Part shown: piece after piece, positions 35,056-43,396 of the stretch
Layout: every line of letters begins with the position of its first letter
Numbering within the stretch: the stretch's first letter is position 1
NCBI GenBank assembly: GCA_016717595.1
Contig: JADKFE010000015.1
Span: 1 to 64,000 of the forward strand
From: Deltaproteobacteria bacterium
GTDB taxonomy: Bacteria > Myxococcota_A > UBA796 > CAJQPC01
Direction: 5' to 3'
Length of the DNA: 64,000 nucleotides
The notes under the pieces: model-generated
Told to the model about the DNA's origin: nothing
The model's input: only the letters and a program-made list of their open reading frames with translations
Databases searched by the model: none
Translations under genes and position numbers: made by a program

Positions 35056-36860
35056 GGGGAGGCTCCTGGGGGATTGGGCGGCGCGGGGCCCAGACGGGAC
35101 GGCCCGGGGGGGCCTTGCGGCGGCGGGCCTTGCGCGGGACCTTGTTGGGACGGACCCGCAGATCCTTGGCTCGGCGGCGGACCCGAAGGACCGAGTTCAA
35201 TCAGCTTCACCCCGCGCGTTTGCGCCACGCCCGGCGCCCCCGTCGTCGGCAGGTGCCACAGCGCGCCGTCGGCGCCCTCCACCACCGGCGGCCCAAACAC
35301 CTCGGTGAGCCGCCGCTTGAGGTCCACACCCGCCAACCTGCGCGCCCTCTGGACGCTCGGCCCGTCCACCACCACCATCGACAGCCCAGCAGCCTGCAGC
35401 GCGTCCAAGTCGCCCTGCCGCACGTCGATCGCCGCGTCTTGGCCCCGGCTGAGGCTCAAGAGCTGGGTGAGCAGGCCGTTGCCCTCCACAAACGAGACGT
35501 GCTCCGGCGGCAAGAGCGGCGGCAGGCCCTCGACCATGCCCCCCAGCAGCGCCCGACCGTGAACGTGCTGAAACGTGCAGGCCCGGGACGCCTGCCCCAG
35601 CGGCAAGGTGATCACCCCGCCCGGCGGCCCCTTCGCCACGGCCTGCCACAGCTCCGGCGCACGAAACTCCCAGGTGGGCAGGGGCGTGACGCCCTCGGCT
35701 TGGTTCTGGGCGAGCACACCCAGGGGCAGAAGCCACACAATCCACGGCTTTGAGCGCGCGGCGGCGTCGGCGGCGAGCACGATCAGAAACAGTCCGCCCA
35801 AGGCCAACCAGCGCTCGGGGTGGTTCATGCGGTCGAGGCCGGGGACAAACCGCCACAGCGGGTAATAGGGCAGAAGCCAACGATGTTCGCCCAGGTCCTG
35901 CGCGGGCCCCAAGGCGAACACAAAACACAGCGCCGTGAGCGTGGCCCACAGCGCCCGACGCTGCCCCCGCCACAGGCTCCACAGTAGCCCCGGCACAGTC
36001 ACCCAGGGCAAGGCCCCGCGCACATGCCGCGCTTGTTCCCCTTGGAGCTGCAGCGCGTCGGGGAACACCGGCGACGCCCACTCGCTCGACAAGATGGCGC
36101 CCGGCGCCCAGCCCCCGGTCAGCCCCGGCCAGGCGATGGCCAACAACACCGGCGAGAGCACGCCGAGGCAGACCGCCGCCGCCAAGGCGTAGTCCCGGGT
36201 CACGTCTCTTCGTGGCCTCTGCGAGAGCCCCCAGACCAAGAACCCCGGCGCCAACAAGGCCAGAAACAGCCCATAGAACCAGTAGCTCAGGCCCAACATC
36301 GCCACGCTCAGCCCCGCCAGCACGATGGCGCGACGCCCGCCCTCCTCCGCCACCCGCAGCAGCCCCAGCACCGCCAGCGGCAGCGCGAACAGCACCACCT
36401 GGGTGAGCCGACTGGCCTCGATCTGCCCCAAGGTGGGCCCCAAGGTGGCCCAGGCCGCCCCGGCGGCGAGGCTTGGGCCCAGGCGCCCCCAGAGGTGCAT
36501 CCCCAAGGGCACAAACGCCAGCAGGTTCAGGGGGATCCAGATGAGGTGGGCGAAGGAGAGCCAGCTCGGCCAGGGCAAGATCAGGCGCAGGAGCCCCGAG
36601 ACGATCATCTCGACGCTGTTGCCCCCATCGGCCCGCAGGCGGTCATAGCCCGCGGGCAAGAGCTGATCCGGGTCGCGTAGGCTCAGCCGACCGTGCGTCA
36701 TGGCGTCGTGAAAGGCGTGGTGCAGGTAGATCGCGCCGTTGGTGTCGTCGTTCTCCCGCACGGGCAGACGATTTTGGAGCTGGCCGAGCCCCCCGCCCAT
36801 CACCGGCAGCCACAACAGCACGCCGAGGCCCAGCGCGGCGAGGGCCTGGGGCGCCCTCAC
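35052..36860 (-). CDS. Polytopic membrane protein, GT-C-like (second of three)
   Basis: 602 residues, about 11 helices. Loop 1 contains acidic residues (NDDTNGAIYLHHAFHDAM), again a GT-C/YfhO-like layout, and the large C-terminal part (about 400-560) is extracytoplasmic (GVITLPLGQASRACTF, DAAIDVRQGDLDALQAA). The last ~45 residues are almost pure Gly/Pro/Ser/Gln repeats, a flexible tail. It overlaps its neighbours by 4 bases on both sides. A role in building or modifying a surface glycan or lipid is inferred only from fold and number. Confidence 0.7.
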   Translation of the reverse strand: MRAPQALAALGLGVLLWLPVMGGGLGQLQNRLPVRENDDTNGAIYLHHAFHDAMTHGRLSLRDPDQLLPAGYDRLRADGGNSVEMIVSGLLRLILPWPSWLSFAHLIWIPLNLLAFVPLGMHLWGRLGPSLAAGAAWATLGPTLGQIEASRLTQVVLFALPLAVLGLLRVAEEGGRRAIVLAGLSVAMLGLSYWFYGLFLALLAPGFLVWGLSQRPRRDVTRDYALAAAVCLGVLSPVLLAIAWPGLTGGWAPGAILSSEWASPVFPDALQLQGEQARHVRGALPWVTVPGLLWSLWRGQRRALWATLTALCFVFALGPAQDLGEHRWLLPYYPLWRFVPGLDRMNHPERWLALGGLFLIVLAADAAARSKPWIVWLLPLGVLAQNQAEGVTPLPTWEFRAPELWQAVAKGPPGGVITLPLGQASRACTFQHVHGRALLGGMVEGLPPLLPPEHVSFVEGNGLLTQLLSLSRGQDAAIDVRQGDLDALQAAGLSMVVVDGPSVQRARRLAGVDLKRRLTEVFGPPVVEGADGALWHLPTTGAPGVAQTRGVKLIELGPSGPPPSQGSAGPSQQGPAQGPPPQGPPGPSRLGPAPPNPPGASP

Positions 36861-38470
36861 GGCGCGCTCCGCTGATAAACCCGGCCCACGAGGCCCCGGG
36901 GCATCGCCCAGCCCTCTACCTGGGTAAAGCCCGAGCCGTCGAGCCAGCCCTGGAGCCGCCCGTCGCCCTCGCGCATGATCACGAGCATCGTGTCAAACCT
37001 CCGCGACGGCCAGGCGTCTGTGGTGAATGGCCCCACAAACACCGCCGCGCCGGGCAAGCCCCCGCCGGGGCCGCCTTCGCCTTGGGCCCCGTCGTTTGGC
37101 GGCGTCGGGCCTCCGCCCTGCACCATCACCGTGGCCACATGCCAGCGCGCGCCCATGGCCGTCGCCCGGCTCAACACCAGGCCATAGCCCGGCGCGCCTT
37201 GGGCCTCGTCCAACAAGAATCCCACGGTGCCTTCGTCGGATCCGTGATGAACGCGCAGCTTGGCCAGGGCCTCATCCAGGGCCCAGGCCGAGGGGTCGAG
37301 GCTCGTGGGCCGAAACGCCTCGTGGGGCCAAGGCCAGCCCCGCCCCGCCGCCTGCCAGCTGTGCTCATACCGCCGGGACGCCGGGGGCTCCGTCACCGTG
37401 AGGTACATCGCCGCCGCGCCGTAGAGCCCGATCAGCCCCACGGGCAGAAGCCCAAAGCGCAGCCTGCTCGAGCCCACCACCGCCGCTAACAGCGGCAGCG
37501 CGGGCAGCAGATAACGGTCTTGGCGCTGAATCTGTGTCGTGAGCACCCACAGCCCGCCGAGCGCGCCCAACAGAGGCAGCACCCAGGCCCCCTGCGGCGC
37601 GCCCGCCCGTCGTGGCCACACCGCCGCGCCCAAGGCCAAGGCCGCCGCCCCCTGCCAGCCATAAGCGTCCAAGATCACCGCCGGATACCACGACAGCCGC
37701 TCCGCCGACCACCACGGCCCGCTCTGCAGCGCCTTGTTCGTGAGCATCGTGTTCCCGGCGTCGGTGCTCGCGCCCAGATAGCCCGCCACCTCGCCGAGAT
37801 GGCTCAAGTACCAAGGCAGCGCGACCACCCCAAACGCCGCCACCGCCCCGCCCAGCACCCGCCAGCGCCGCCCTTGCAGCGTCCACACCCCGGCCACGAG
37901 GCAAGGCGCCCACAAAAACATCGGCGCGGTGTACTTCGTCAGAAACGCCACGCCCATCCACAGTCCCCATAGCGCCGCGGCCTTGGGCTGGCTGAGCCGC
38001 TCACTCGCCGCGAGCCAGCTCAAAGACTGCACGACTGCCGCGGCGGCGAGCAGGTCCACGGTGTAGCTCTCGGCCTGGCTCCACACGAGCCCCGTGGCCA
38101 TGACAAACACCATGCCCACCACGCCCCCGCCAAGGCGCCGCACCCCGTCCAGGCACAGCCCCAAGGCGAGGCCCCCGGCGATGAGGTGCACGAAGCGCCC
38201 CGGCCCAAACAGCGTGTAGGCCAAGGTGGCTGGGGCGTAGGCCAAGGGCGGGTGCGGCCCCAAGAGCGACTGCGCGCACCAGGCGAAGGTCGCCAGCTCC
38301 AGATCCCGAAGCTGCTGGGCGAGGCGCATGGCCGTGCCCAAGGCGTGAGGCCCGTCCCCCGCGGGCCAGCGCCCGGTCTGACTCACGGCGAGCGCCCACA
38401 CCACCGGGATCAGCGCCGGCAGCGCGCGGGTGAGGACCACCATCCTGGGGCCGAGATCGGAGAGCTTCAT
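36857..38470 (-). CDS. Polytopic membrane protein, GT-C/PMT-like glycosyltransferase (first of three)
   Basis: About 537 residues from ATG 38470. A longer frame to 38668 adds a basic, Pro-rich stretch with no sign of coding. Loop 1 (SQTGRWPAGDGPHALGTAMR) and the ten or more helices fit the ArnT/PMT-2 (GT-C) group: AAFLTKYTAPMFL-type segments (VAFLTKYTAPMFLWAP) and RQDRYLLPALPLLAAV match the family's Lys and Arg-rich cytosolic loops. The donor would be a lipid-linked sugar. It overlaps the next gene by 4 bases and heads the operon. Confidence 0.75.
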   Translation of the reverse strand: MKLSDLGPRMVVLTRALPALIPVVWALAVSQTGRWPAGDGPHALGTAMRLAQQLRDLELATFAWCAQSLLGPHPPLAYAPATLAYTLFGPGRFVHLIAGGLALGLCLDGVRRLGGGVVGMVFVMATGLVWSQAESYTVDLLAAAAVVQSLSWLAASERLSQPKAAALWGLWMGVAFLTKYTAPMFLWAPCLVAGVWTLQGRRWRVLGGAVAAFGVVALPWYLSHLGEVAGYLGASTDAGNTMLTNKALQSGPWWSAERLSWYPAVILDAYGWQGAAALALGAAVWPRRAGAPQGAWVLPLLGALGGLWVLTTQIQRQDRYLLPALPLLAAVVGSSRLRFGLLPVGLIGLYGAAAMYLTVTEPPASRRYEHSWQAAGRGWPWPHEAFRPTSLDPSAWALDEALAKLRVHHGSDEGTVGFLLDEAQGAPGYGLVLSRATAMGARWHVATVMVQGGGPTPPNDGAQGEGGPGGGLPGAAVFVGPFTTDAWPSRRFDTMLVIMREGDGRLQGWLDGSGFTQVEGWAMPRGLVGRVYQRSAP

Positions 38471-38955
38471 CCGCGAGAGGCTACACCAAACGGGGCGCGA
38501 CGGGCGCGCCTTGGGCGGTGGGGTCACGGAGAGCGGCGCAGGCGACGTGGTGCGGGGCGCGAGAGGCGCGAGAGAGGCGGCGGCTCGTCGTTGATGGCTC
38601 GGCGCACGCGGCGCCGCCGACCTCCCCCGCCTACCTCGCGCCCACACCGGCGGAGACACCGCGCACACACGAGCGGCGAACCTCCAGGGCGAAGCCCAAA
38701 GGCCAGGTCAAAACGAGCCCAGCCCCCGGCGCGCGCTCTGCGCCTTGGCAGCGGCGCTGAGCGCGAGATCGTGGGGCGCGGCCGCGCAGGTGCATTTTAA
38801 GAATCATCCCGACCCTTTGGCTGCCTGATGGCCCCAAGCCCCGACGCCGCTCGTCTCTTTCCCTACCGCAGATCGCGGCTCACACAACACAACGGCGCTA
38901 TAGTGTTATGAGCCGAACCCGAATCGGCGCTGAACACCGCTGAGGACACTGAAAC
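38471..38955. other. Long intergenic region (485 bp) without recognised gene
   Basis: The region separates the GT-C operon (-) from the PIN toxin pair (+). It is GC-rich in its left half. An AT-richer patch at 38793-38815 and a TATAGT element at 38899-38904 could hold promoters for the divergent units, but no convincing -35 boxes are present. Open frames here show no coding character. Confidence 0.5.
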
Positions 38956-38965
38956 GGAGGCCTCC
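38956..38965 (+). promoter_or_regulatory. Palindromic ribosome-binding site GGAGGCCTCC
   Basis: A perfect 10-base palindrome directly before the ATG at 38966. GGAGG (38956-38960) is an ideal Shine-Dalgarno at 5-base spacing, and CCTCC can pair with it only between molecules because there is no loop. It might instead be an operator half for the TA pair. Confidence 0.5.
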
Positions 38966-39172
38966 ATGCAGCCCGAAGACTCCCGGCCCCCACGCCAAGT
39001 GCTGATGGTGCACTGCAAACTCCCCGCGAACGGCGAGATCCCCGCCCGAGAGCACACGGTCACGGTGTATCTGCCGCGCTCCGCTGGCCCTCGCCGCAGC
39101 ATGGGGGAGCGGATCTCGCTCGTCGGTGACGGCCCGCTGGCGTCCGAGATGGTGATTGAGGATCGACGTTGA
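38966..39172 (+). CDS. Probable antitoxin of a PIN-domain toxin pair
   Basis: 68 residues, no similarity recognised. It is beta-rich (RQVLMVHCKLPANGEI, EHTVTVYLP) with an acidic end (SEMVIEDRR). It does not look like a Phd, RHH or AbrB antitoxin. The call rests on position: a small gene with a strong GGAGG site whose stop overlaps the TTG start of a PIN protein by 4 bases, the typical antitoxin-toxin order. Confidence 0.6.
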   Translation: MQPEDSRPPRQVLMVHCKLPANGEIPAREHTVTVYLPRSAGPRRSMGERISLVGDGPLASEMVIEDRR

Positions 39173-39807
39173 GCCGCGGCCTGTACCTCGACACCAGCGC
39201 GCTGATGAAGCTGTGGCTGTATGAACCCACCTCCGAGGAGGTTCATTGGGCCTTTGAGGACGCGCAGCGTGTCGTGTCCTGCTCGATCGCGCGCCTGGAG
39301 GCCCGCGCCACCCTCGCCCGCGTGCTGCGGGAGCGCCGTCTCCCCGCCGCCCATCTGCCGCTCGCGGAGAGCAAGGTCACGCACGACCTGGATCTGATGA
39401 GCTTCATCGGCGTTGATGACGATCTGCTCGACGACGCGGGCGCCTTGGCCTTTCGCCACCAGCTCAAGTCCCTCGACGCCCTGCACCTCGCGGCGGCTTC
39501 GTTGTTGCCGTACACCTTTCCTGAGCTGCCCTGGGTCTTCATGACCTTCGACCTCAAGCTGGGCCGCGCCGCCGCCGCCGAGGGCCTCGACGTGTGGCCT
39601 GAGCCTGGGCAGCGCCGCCGAGCGGATCGGCCGCCCCCTCCACCGCGACGGCTGCGCCCCCCCCAGGGCCAACCGATCGGCCCCCTGGCGGGCGGCGGCA
39701 CGATCGGCTGGCGCCCGCTGAGACGCCGGGGTGACGCGGATCACGCTCCTCGACGATGGGAGCACAAGCGGCGCCACTGCCCTCGGCGCCCTGCGCACCC
39801 CGCGTGA
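39169..39807 (+). CDS. PIN-domain ribonuclease toxin (VapC-like), long basic tail
   Basis: A PIN-fold RNase. Conserved acidic residues for Mg2+ binding are Asp8 (LYLDTSAL), Glu44 (ARLEARA), Asp103 (SLDALHLAAA) and Asp128 (MTFDLKLG). The domain ends near residue 145 (EGLDVWPEPG). The remaining ~67 residues are a Pro/Arg/His-rich tail not typical of VapC, possibly a lost stop codon or frameshift. Translation begins at TTG 39169, overlapping the antitoxin stop (TTGA). VapC toxins usually cleave tRNA or rRNA; the target here is unknown. Confidence 0.82.
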   Translation: MSRGLYLDTSALMKLWLYEPTSEEVHWAFEDAQRVVSCSIARLEARATLARVLRERRLPAAHLPLAESKVTHDLDLMSFIGVDDDLLDDAGALAFRHQLKSLDALHLAAASLLPYTFPELPWVFMTFDLKLGRAAAAEGLDVWPEPGQRRRADRPPPPPRRLRPPQGQPIGPLAGGGTIGWRPLRRRGDADHAPRRWEHKRRHCPRRPAHPA

Positions 39808-40082
39808 GGCGGGCCGAGACGGGCTGAGACGACTGTTCACCGTGGCCTGCGCCCGCGATGGTGACGCGCCCCCGACGCCAACCTAAGGCGCGGCGCCGCG
39901 GGACGTCCCCGAGCGGCCCAAAGCCCGCCGCCCCCCGGCCCGCCGCCAACCGGTCGCCACATTCGGCCGCCCGCGCCCCCAAGGCCGGCGCCGCGCGCGC
40001 TTGCGCCCCAACGCGCAGACGGCGTATGCTCCTCTCGCGGCGCGCTGCTTTCCCCCGACGCCGTGACCCCCGAGGTGCCTGT

Positions 40083-40739
40083 ATGTCCGTCTCCAACCCC
40101 ATCCCCCTCATCGTGGCGCTCTCGCTGACCTTGGCCCTCATCGGGTGTAAAGAGGCCCCCTCGGGCATCGAAGGAGACGACGCCCTGGACTGCTTGGACG
40201 GCCTGGACAACGACGACGACGGGCTGACGGACTGTAACGACGACGACTGCGAAGGCGCCGTGAGCTGCCTCCCCTCCACCGGAGACGACAGCGGCGGCGA
40301 CGACACCAACGGCGGCGGCGACACCGGCCGCGACTGCACCCGTCTCACGACCGCCCTCGATCACGTCACCTACAACTGTGACAGCCTCGGCTACTTCTTC
40401 GACGCCCAGCTCATCGGCTGGGGCAGCGCCCCCGAGCTCTACATCTTAGAGACCGCCTCTGAGAGCCCCTATTCTGAGATCCACCCCTTCCCCTCCACTC
40501 CCTTTGAGTACGATCCCAACGGCTGCTCAGAGCTGTATTACCTGGAGATCGACACGGTCGATTCCTTCGGCGAGGTCGTGGAGGGCGAGACCACGCTCTT
40601 CTCCTGCGACCAGATCAACGGGCTGAGCTGGCTCATCTACATCTTCGACACCGGCAGAAACGCCGTCGAGTGCGCGGGCTGGGGCGAAGACGTCGCGGAG
40701 ATGAACGATTATCTCGGCGGAAGCTGCCCCACGATCTGA
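40083..40739 (+). CDS. Hypothetical lipoprotein with Asp-rich N-terminus
   Basis: 218 residues from ATG 40083, preceded by GAGG at 7-base spacing. The lipoprotein signal has ALIGC (Cys near 21). One degenerate MopE-like motif follows (LDCLDGLDNDDDGLTDCNDDDCEG), then a Ser/Asp/Gly linker and a unique domain with aromatic residues and three Cys (DHVTYNCDSLGYFFDAQLIG). An upstream extension to 39858 has no coding character. Function unknown. The gap before it (39808-40082) contains nothing recognisable. Confidence 0.75.
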   Translation: MSVSNPIPLIVALSLTLALIGCKEAPSGIEGDDALDCLDGLDNDDDGLTDCNDDDCEGAVSCLPSTGDDSGGDDTNGGGDTGRDCTRLTTALDHVTYNCDSLGYFFDAQLIGWGSAPELYILETASESPYSEIHPFPSTPFEYDPNGCSELYYLEIDTVDSFGEVVEGETTLFSCDQINGLSWLIYIFDTGRNAVECAGWGEDVAEMNDYLGGSCPTI

Positions 40740-40839
40740 GGTCGGCCAGCCAACCACGACGAGATCGCGCCAGGCCGCCAAGGCGCAAAGGAGAGGATGG
40801 GCTCAATGGAGAGCGCAGGCGGGACAGACCGGGGACGGC

Positions 40840-41079
40840 CTACTCCCCCACCCTCGGCCAGACGACCTCAATGACCGAGCCCGGCCAGCCATAAACAACG
40901 AGGCCGCGCTCCTCAACGACCACCTCCACGCACCCGCCCACGGGCCCGGCGCAGGCCAGGGTGACGACGCCCCCCGCGTCGATCACCGTCTGGTCGCCCC
41001 AGGGCTCGATGGTGAGCGTCGTGGCGCTCGCCCGCTCGTTCCTCAGCTTCATCGTGAAGCGGTCTTGCTCAACGCTCAT
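40840..41079 (-). CDS. Small hypothetical protein
   Basis: 79 residues, no signal peptide and no known family. The sequence is beta-rich and could form a small barrel: TTLTIEPWGDQTVIDAGG, VVTLACAGPVGGCVEVVVEE, VVYGWPGSVIEVVWP. The amino acid composition looks coding. It follows the zinc-ribbon gene (41101-41295) by 21 bases on the same strand, so both may be co-transcribed. Confidence 0.6.
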   Translation of the reverse strand: MSVEQDRFTMKLRNERASATTLTIEPWGDQTVIDAGGVVTLACAGPVGGCVEVVVEERGLVVYGWPGSVIEVVWPRVGE

Positions 41080-41100
41080 CTCAGTCGCTCCGAAGATGTG

Positions 41101-41295
41101 TCACCGCGCGAGCTTGATGTGTGAGGTGATGTGGCCCTCTGGACATGCCACCCAGACGCTTATCGTCTTGATCTCGACGACCTGAAGGCGCGCCCCGCAG
41201 GCGGGACAGACGGGGGCCGGCCTCGACGGATCCGCGTGGTGCGCCAGGGCGTCGTCAAGCGCCAGCATCCTCTGCTTGAGCGTCAGCTCAGCCAT
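41101..41295 (-). CDS. Small zinc-ribbon-like protein
   Basis: 64 residues. The N-terminal half is helical (LKQRMLALDDALAHHAD). The C-terminal half has CPACG and CPEGH separated by 17 residues, a Cys2-Cys/His zinc-ribbon or rubredoxin-like knuckle. The ATG at 41295 is the only start in frame. Function unknown. It is paired with the 79-residue gene downstream. Confidence 0.65.
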   Translation of the reverse strand: MAELTLKQRMLALDDALAHHADPSRPAPVCPACGARLQVVEIKTISVWVACPEGHITSHIKLAR

Positions 41296-41414
41296 CTACG
41301 GCGCCCGGTCACGCGCAGCGCGCGCGTGAAGGTTCGGGGGGTTCATGGGTTCACCGGCGGGAAGGGGGTCAAGGTGGGAGCCTACGAGGCGTTTATTCTG
41401 CGCGCGCCGCCGCC

Positions 41415-42071
41415 CTACATCTCCGGCCCCACAACCGCCCGGCAGCCCTCCAGGGCCTCCTCTACCCCCACGGTGAAGCCCGGCAGCGCCGACCACATCG
41501 CATCGGCCTCGGTCACCTGGATCATGTGCGCCCAGTGGGCCGTGCGGTCGCCGCTGCCCGTAGACATCTGCATCTCAAACGTGGGCTTGGGGCTGGGCTG
41601 GCCCGGCGCGATCTGCGTCCAGATGCGCCCGGTGCCGATCGTCGCCAAGGTGGAGCGCCGCGCCACCGTCGGCACAAACGTGAGATGCACGGCCCCATCG
41701 GGGGTGACCGTGCCCAAGATCGTGAGGCATTGTTGGGTCTCGGCCTCGGCGGGGCCGGGGTTCTCGGGGTTGGGCGGGCGCAGCATCGCCACGCCATAGC
41801 CCCACACATACCCCGTGCGATACCCCTGAAAACGCCACACGGTCTGGTCCACCACCCAGCGCACAGCGTCCTCCTTGGGGTCCATCTGCATCGCGGGCAG
41901 ATCCGCCGGGGGCACGATCCAGGTGCTGCCGGCCAACCACGCCCAGTCGAGGCGCGTGGCGGGGAGGTCTTGGGCGGGCGGCGCCGGTGGCGCCTGGGCC
42001 GGTGGCGCCTGGGCCGGGAGATCCTGGGCGATGAGCAGGCTGAGCAGGCTGTGGCTGAGCAGAGTGAACAT
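41415..42071 (-). CDS. Secreted hypothetical protein with Pro/Ala-rich linker
   Basis: 218 residues. A signal peptide (MFTLLSHSLLSLLIAQDL) is followed by Ala/Pro/Gln-rich repeats (PAQAPPAQAPPAPPAQ) and a mature domain starting DWAWLAGSTWIVPP. The domain reads like a lipocalin/calycin-type barrel, with GTVTPDGAVHLTF and TGRIWTQIAPGQPSP. One Cys pair is possible (QQCLTILG, EGCRAVVG). No firm family match. The 216-base stretch after it (42072-42287) has nothing recognisable. Confidence 0.7.
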   Translation of the reverse strand: MFTLLSHSLLSLLIAQDLPAQAPPAQAPPAPPAQDLPATRLDWAWLAGSTWIVPPADLPAMQMDPKEDAVRWVVDQTVWRFQGYRTGYVWGYGVAMLRPPNPENPGPAEAETQQCLTILGTVTPDGAVHLTFVPTVARRSTLATIGTGRIWTQIAPGQPSPKPTFEMQMSTGSGDRTAHWAHMIQVTEADAMWSALPGFTVGVEEALEGCRAVVGPEM

Positions 42072-42287
42072 CGGGGGCTCCTTCTTTGGGGTCTGTTCAG
42101 TCTACAGCGGAGCGTAGGCGGGACCACCCTTTTTGATCACGTCGGCGACGAGGGCGCTTCGCCGGGGGCGCGGGCCGCGGGGGCGCGGTTGACGTGGGCA
42201 CGACGCCCAGAGGGGGCGACGGCAGGCCGCGCCGAGGCCGCCGCGCCCCGCGACCTCAGCCTCGCGAAACCCAGCCGAGGCGTGCCC

Positions 42288-42581
42288 GTCCCGTCCCCTC
42301 AGACGAATGGCGGACACCACACGACGGCCGTCCCGTCCCCTCAGACGAATGGCGGACACGACACGACGACCGTCCCGTCCCCTCAGACGAATGGCGGACA
42401 CGACACGACGGCCGTCCCGTCCCCTCAGACGAATGGCGGACACGACACGACGACCGTCCCGTCCCCTCAGACGAATGGCGGACACGACACGACGACCGTC
42501 CCGTCCCCTCAGACGAATGGCGGACACGACACGACGACCGTCCCGTCCCCTCAGACGAATGGCGGACACGACACGACGACC
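42288..42581. repeat. Tandem repeat, 7 copies of a 42-bp unit
   Basis: Seven head-to-tail copies begin at 42288, 42330, 42372, 42414, 42456, 42498 and 42540. They are identical except for two or three single-base changes (CACCAC against CACGAC in copy 1; GACGGCC against GACGACC in copies 1 and 3). Each begins GTCCCGTCCCCTCAG. There are no spacers, so this is not CRISPR. Within each join, GGAC-AC-GAC can pair with GTC-CC-GTCC around a 9-base loop. 42 is a multiple of 3, so every frame stays open, but no flanking coding sequence supports translation. The array lies directly downstream of the small minus-strand gene at 42595. Confidence 0.92.
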
Positions 42582-42594
42582 GGGCGGCCTAGGC

Positions 42595-42723
42595 CTACTT
42601 CTTGATCTCACGCTCCTCGGCGCGCTTCACTTCTAGCGCTATGGTGTTGACGACCATACCCCCAGCGTTCCCGGCGGTGATGGCCACCTTCGGCGTCTCA
42701 ACGTGCTGTAGGCGAGGCGCCAC
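42595..42723 (-). CDS. Small basic/acidic protein of 42 residues
   Basis: A short gene starting at GTG 42723, with GGAGG six bases upstream, and ending at TAG. The product begins MAPRLQHVETPKVAIT, has a central small-residue and hydrophobic part (AGNAGGMVVNTIALEV) and ends in charged KRAEEREIKK. The strong ribosome site and protein-like composition support translation. It is divergent from the TetR gene with about 100 bases between them, and the 42-bp tandem array starts 14 bases past its stop. No homologue is recognised. Confidence 0.5.
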   Translation of the reverse strand: MAPRLQHVETPKVAITAGNAGGMVVNTIALEVKRAEEREIKK

Positions 42724-42775
42724 AGAACACCTCCGCGCGAAAGAGGCTGCCTCGCCGCACAAGCCGCTCCCCCCC

Positions 42776-42814
42776 TTGACAACCCCGACCTTCGGGCATA
42801 GACCGATCAGTCTA
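42776..42814 (+). promoter_or_regulatory. Promoter and operator of the TetR-UbiB-like operon
   Basis: A perfect -35 TTGACA (42776-42781), a 17-base spacer and TAGACC (42799-42804) as -10. The -10 lies in a near-perfect 16-base inverted repeat, TAGACCGATCAGTCTA (42799-42814), just upstream of the TetR ATG at 42827. TAGAC-N6-GTCTA dyads are typical TetR-family operators, so autorepression by blocking RNA polymerase is the likely mode. Confidence 0.75.
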
Positions 42815-42826
42815 ACCGGGCAGTCT

Positions 42827-43396
42827 ATGATCCGCGCACCGCTCGCTCCGCTCTCCTCCGACCGGCACCGTCAGCTCCTCGACGTGGCTGGGCGACACTT
42901 CGCCAGCGACGGTCCCCGAGGGGCCTCGCTCAACCGCATCTTGGCCGAGGCGGGCGTCTCCAAAGGGGTCGCCTACTATTACTTCGCCGACAAGGATGAC
43001 CTGCTGGCCTCGGTCATCGAGGACGCCTGGGCGGCGCTGGCCCCGCACCTCCCCGATGAGGCCGCGCCCTTGGACTGGGCGGCGCTCCATAGGCTGCATC
43101 GGGCGCACCTGGGCTTGTTGCGCGCTCGGCCTTGGCTGACGGAGCTTCCGCGCCATGAGCTGCCCCCGGCGGTGGCGGCGCGGCTGCAGCCGTCGTTTGT
43201 GCGGCTGCAGGCGCTCTGGCCGCGCGCCTTGGCCGCGGGCTTGATTCGACGGGATCTGCCGGACGCGCTGGTCATGGCGATGATCCGCGGGCTTGATGAG
43301 GCGATCGACCGCTGGTGGGTCGCCTCGCCAGAGGCCACCTGGGACGACACAGACCGGGCGTTCGCGGCGCTGCGCGCGCTCGTGGAGCCACGATGA
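42827..43396 (+). CDS. TetR-family transcriptional regulator
   Basis: 189 residues from ATG 42827. The N-terminal helix-turn-helix reads RHRQLLDVAGRHFASDG, then SLNRILAEAGVSKGVAYYYF and ADKDDLLASVI, the standard TetR DNA-binding signature. The C-terminal ligand/dimer domain is Ala/Leu/Arg-rich. A -35/-10 promoter overlapping an inverted repeat lies 12-50 bases upstream, so it probably represses itself. The stop overlaps the ATG of the UbiB-like gene (ATGA), so both are controlled together. In-frame sequence upstream to 42602 covers the promoter and is not coding. Confidence 0.9.
   Translation: MIRAPLAPLSSDRHRQLLDVAGRHFASDGPRGASLNRILAEAGVSKGVAYYYFADKDDLLASVIEDAWAALAPHLPDEAAPLDWAALHRLHRAHLGLLRARPWLTELPRHELPPAVAARLQPSFVRLQALWPRALAAGLIRRDLPDALVMAMIRGLDEAIDRWWVASPEATWDDTDRAFAALRALVEPR

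Noticed and set aside
33616..35562. A 648-codon plus-strand open frame across the GT-C genes
   Set aside because: It is rich in His, Arg, Pro and Gln with no hydrophobic or domain pattern, as expected for the reverse of membrane-protein codons.
39731..39886. A 51-codon GTG-start frame overlapping the end of the PIN gene
   Set aside because: No ribosome site and no recognisable sequence; composition alone is weak evidence. Kept in mind because the PIN tail there is doubtful.
42288..42581. Possible CRISPR array
   Set aside because: The 42-bp units are directly joined with no unique spacers, and no cas-like genes are nearby.
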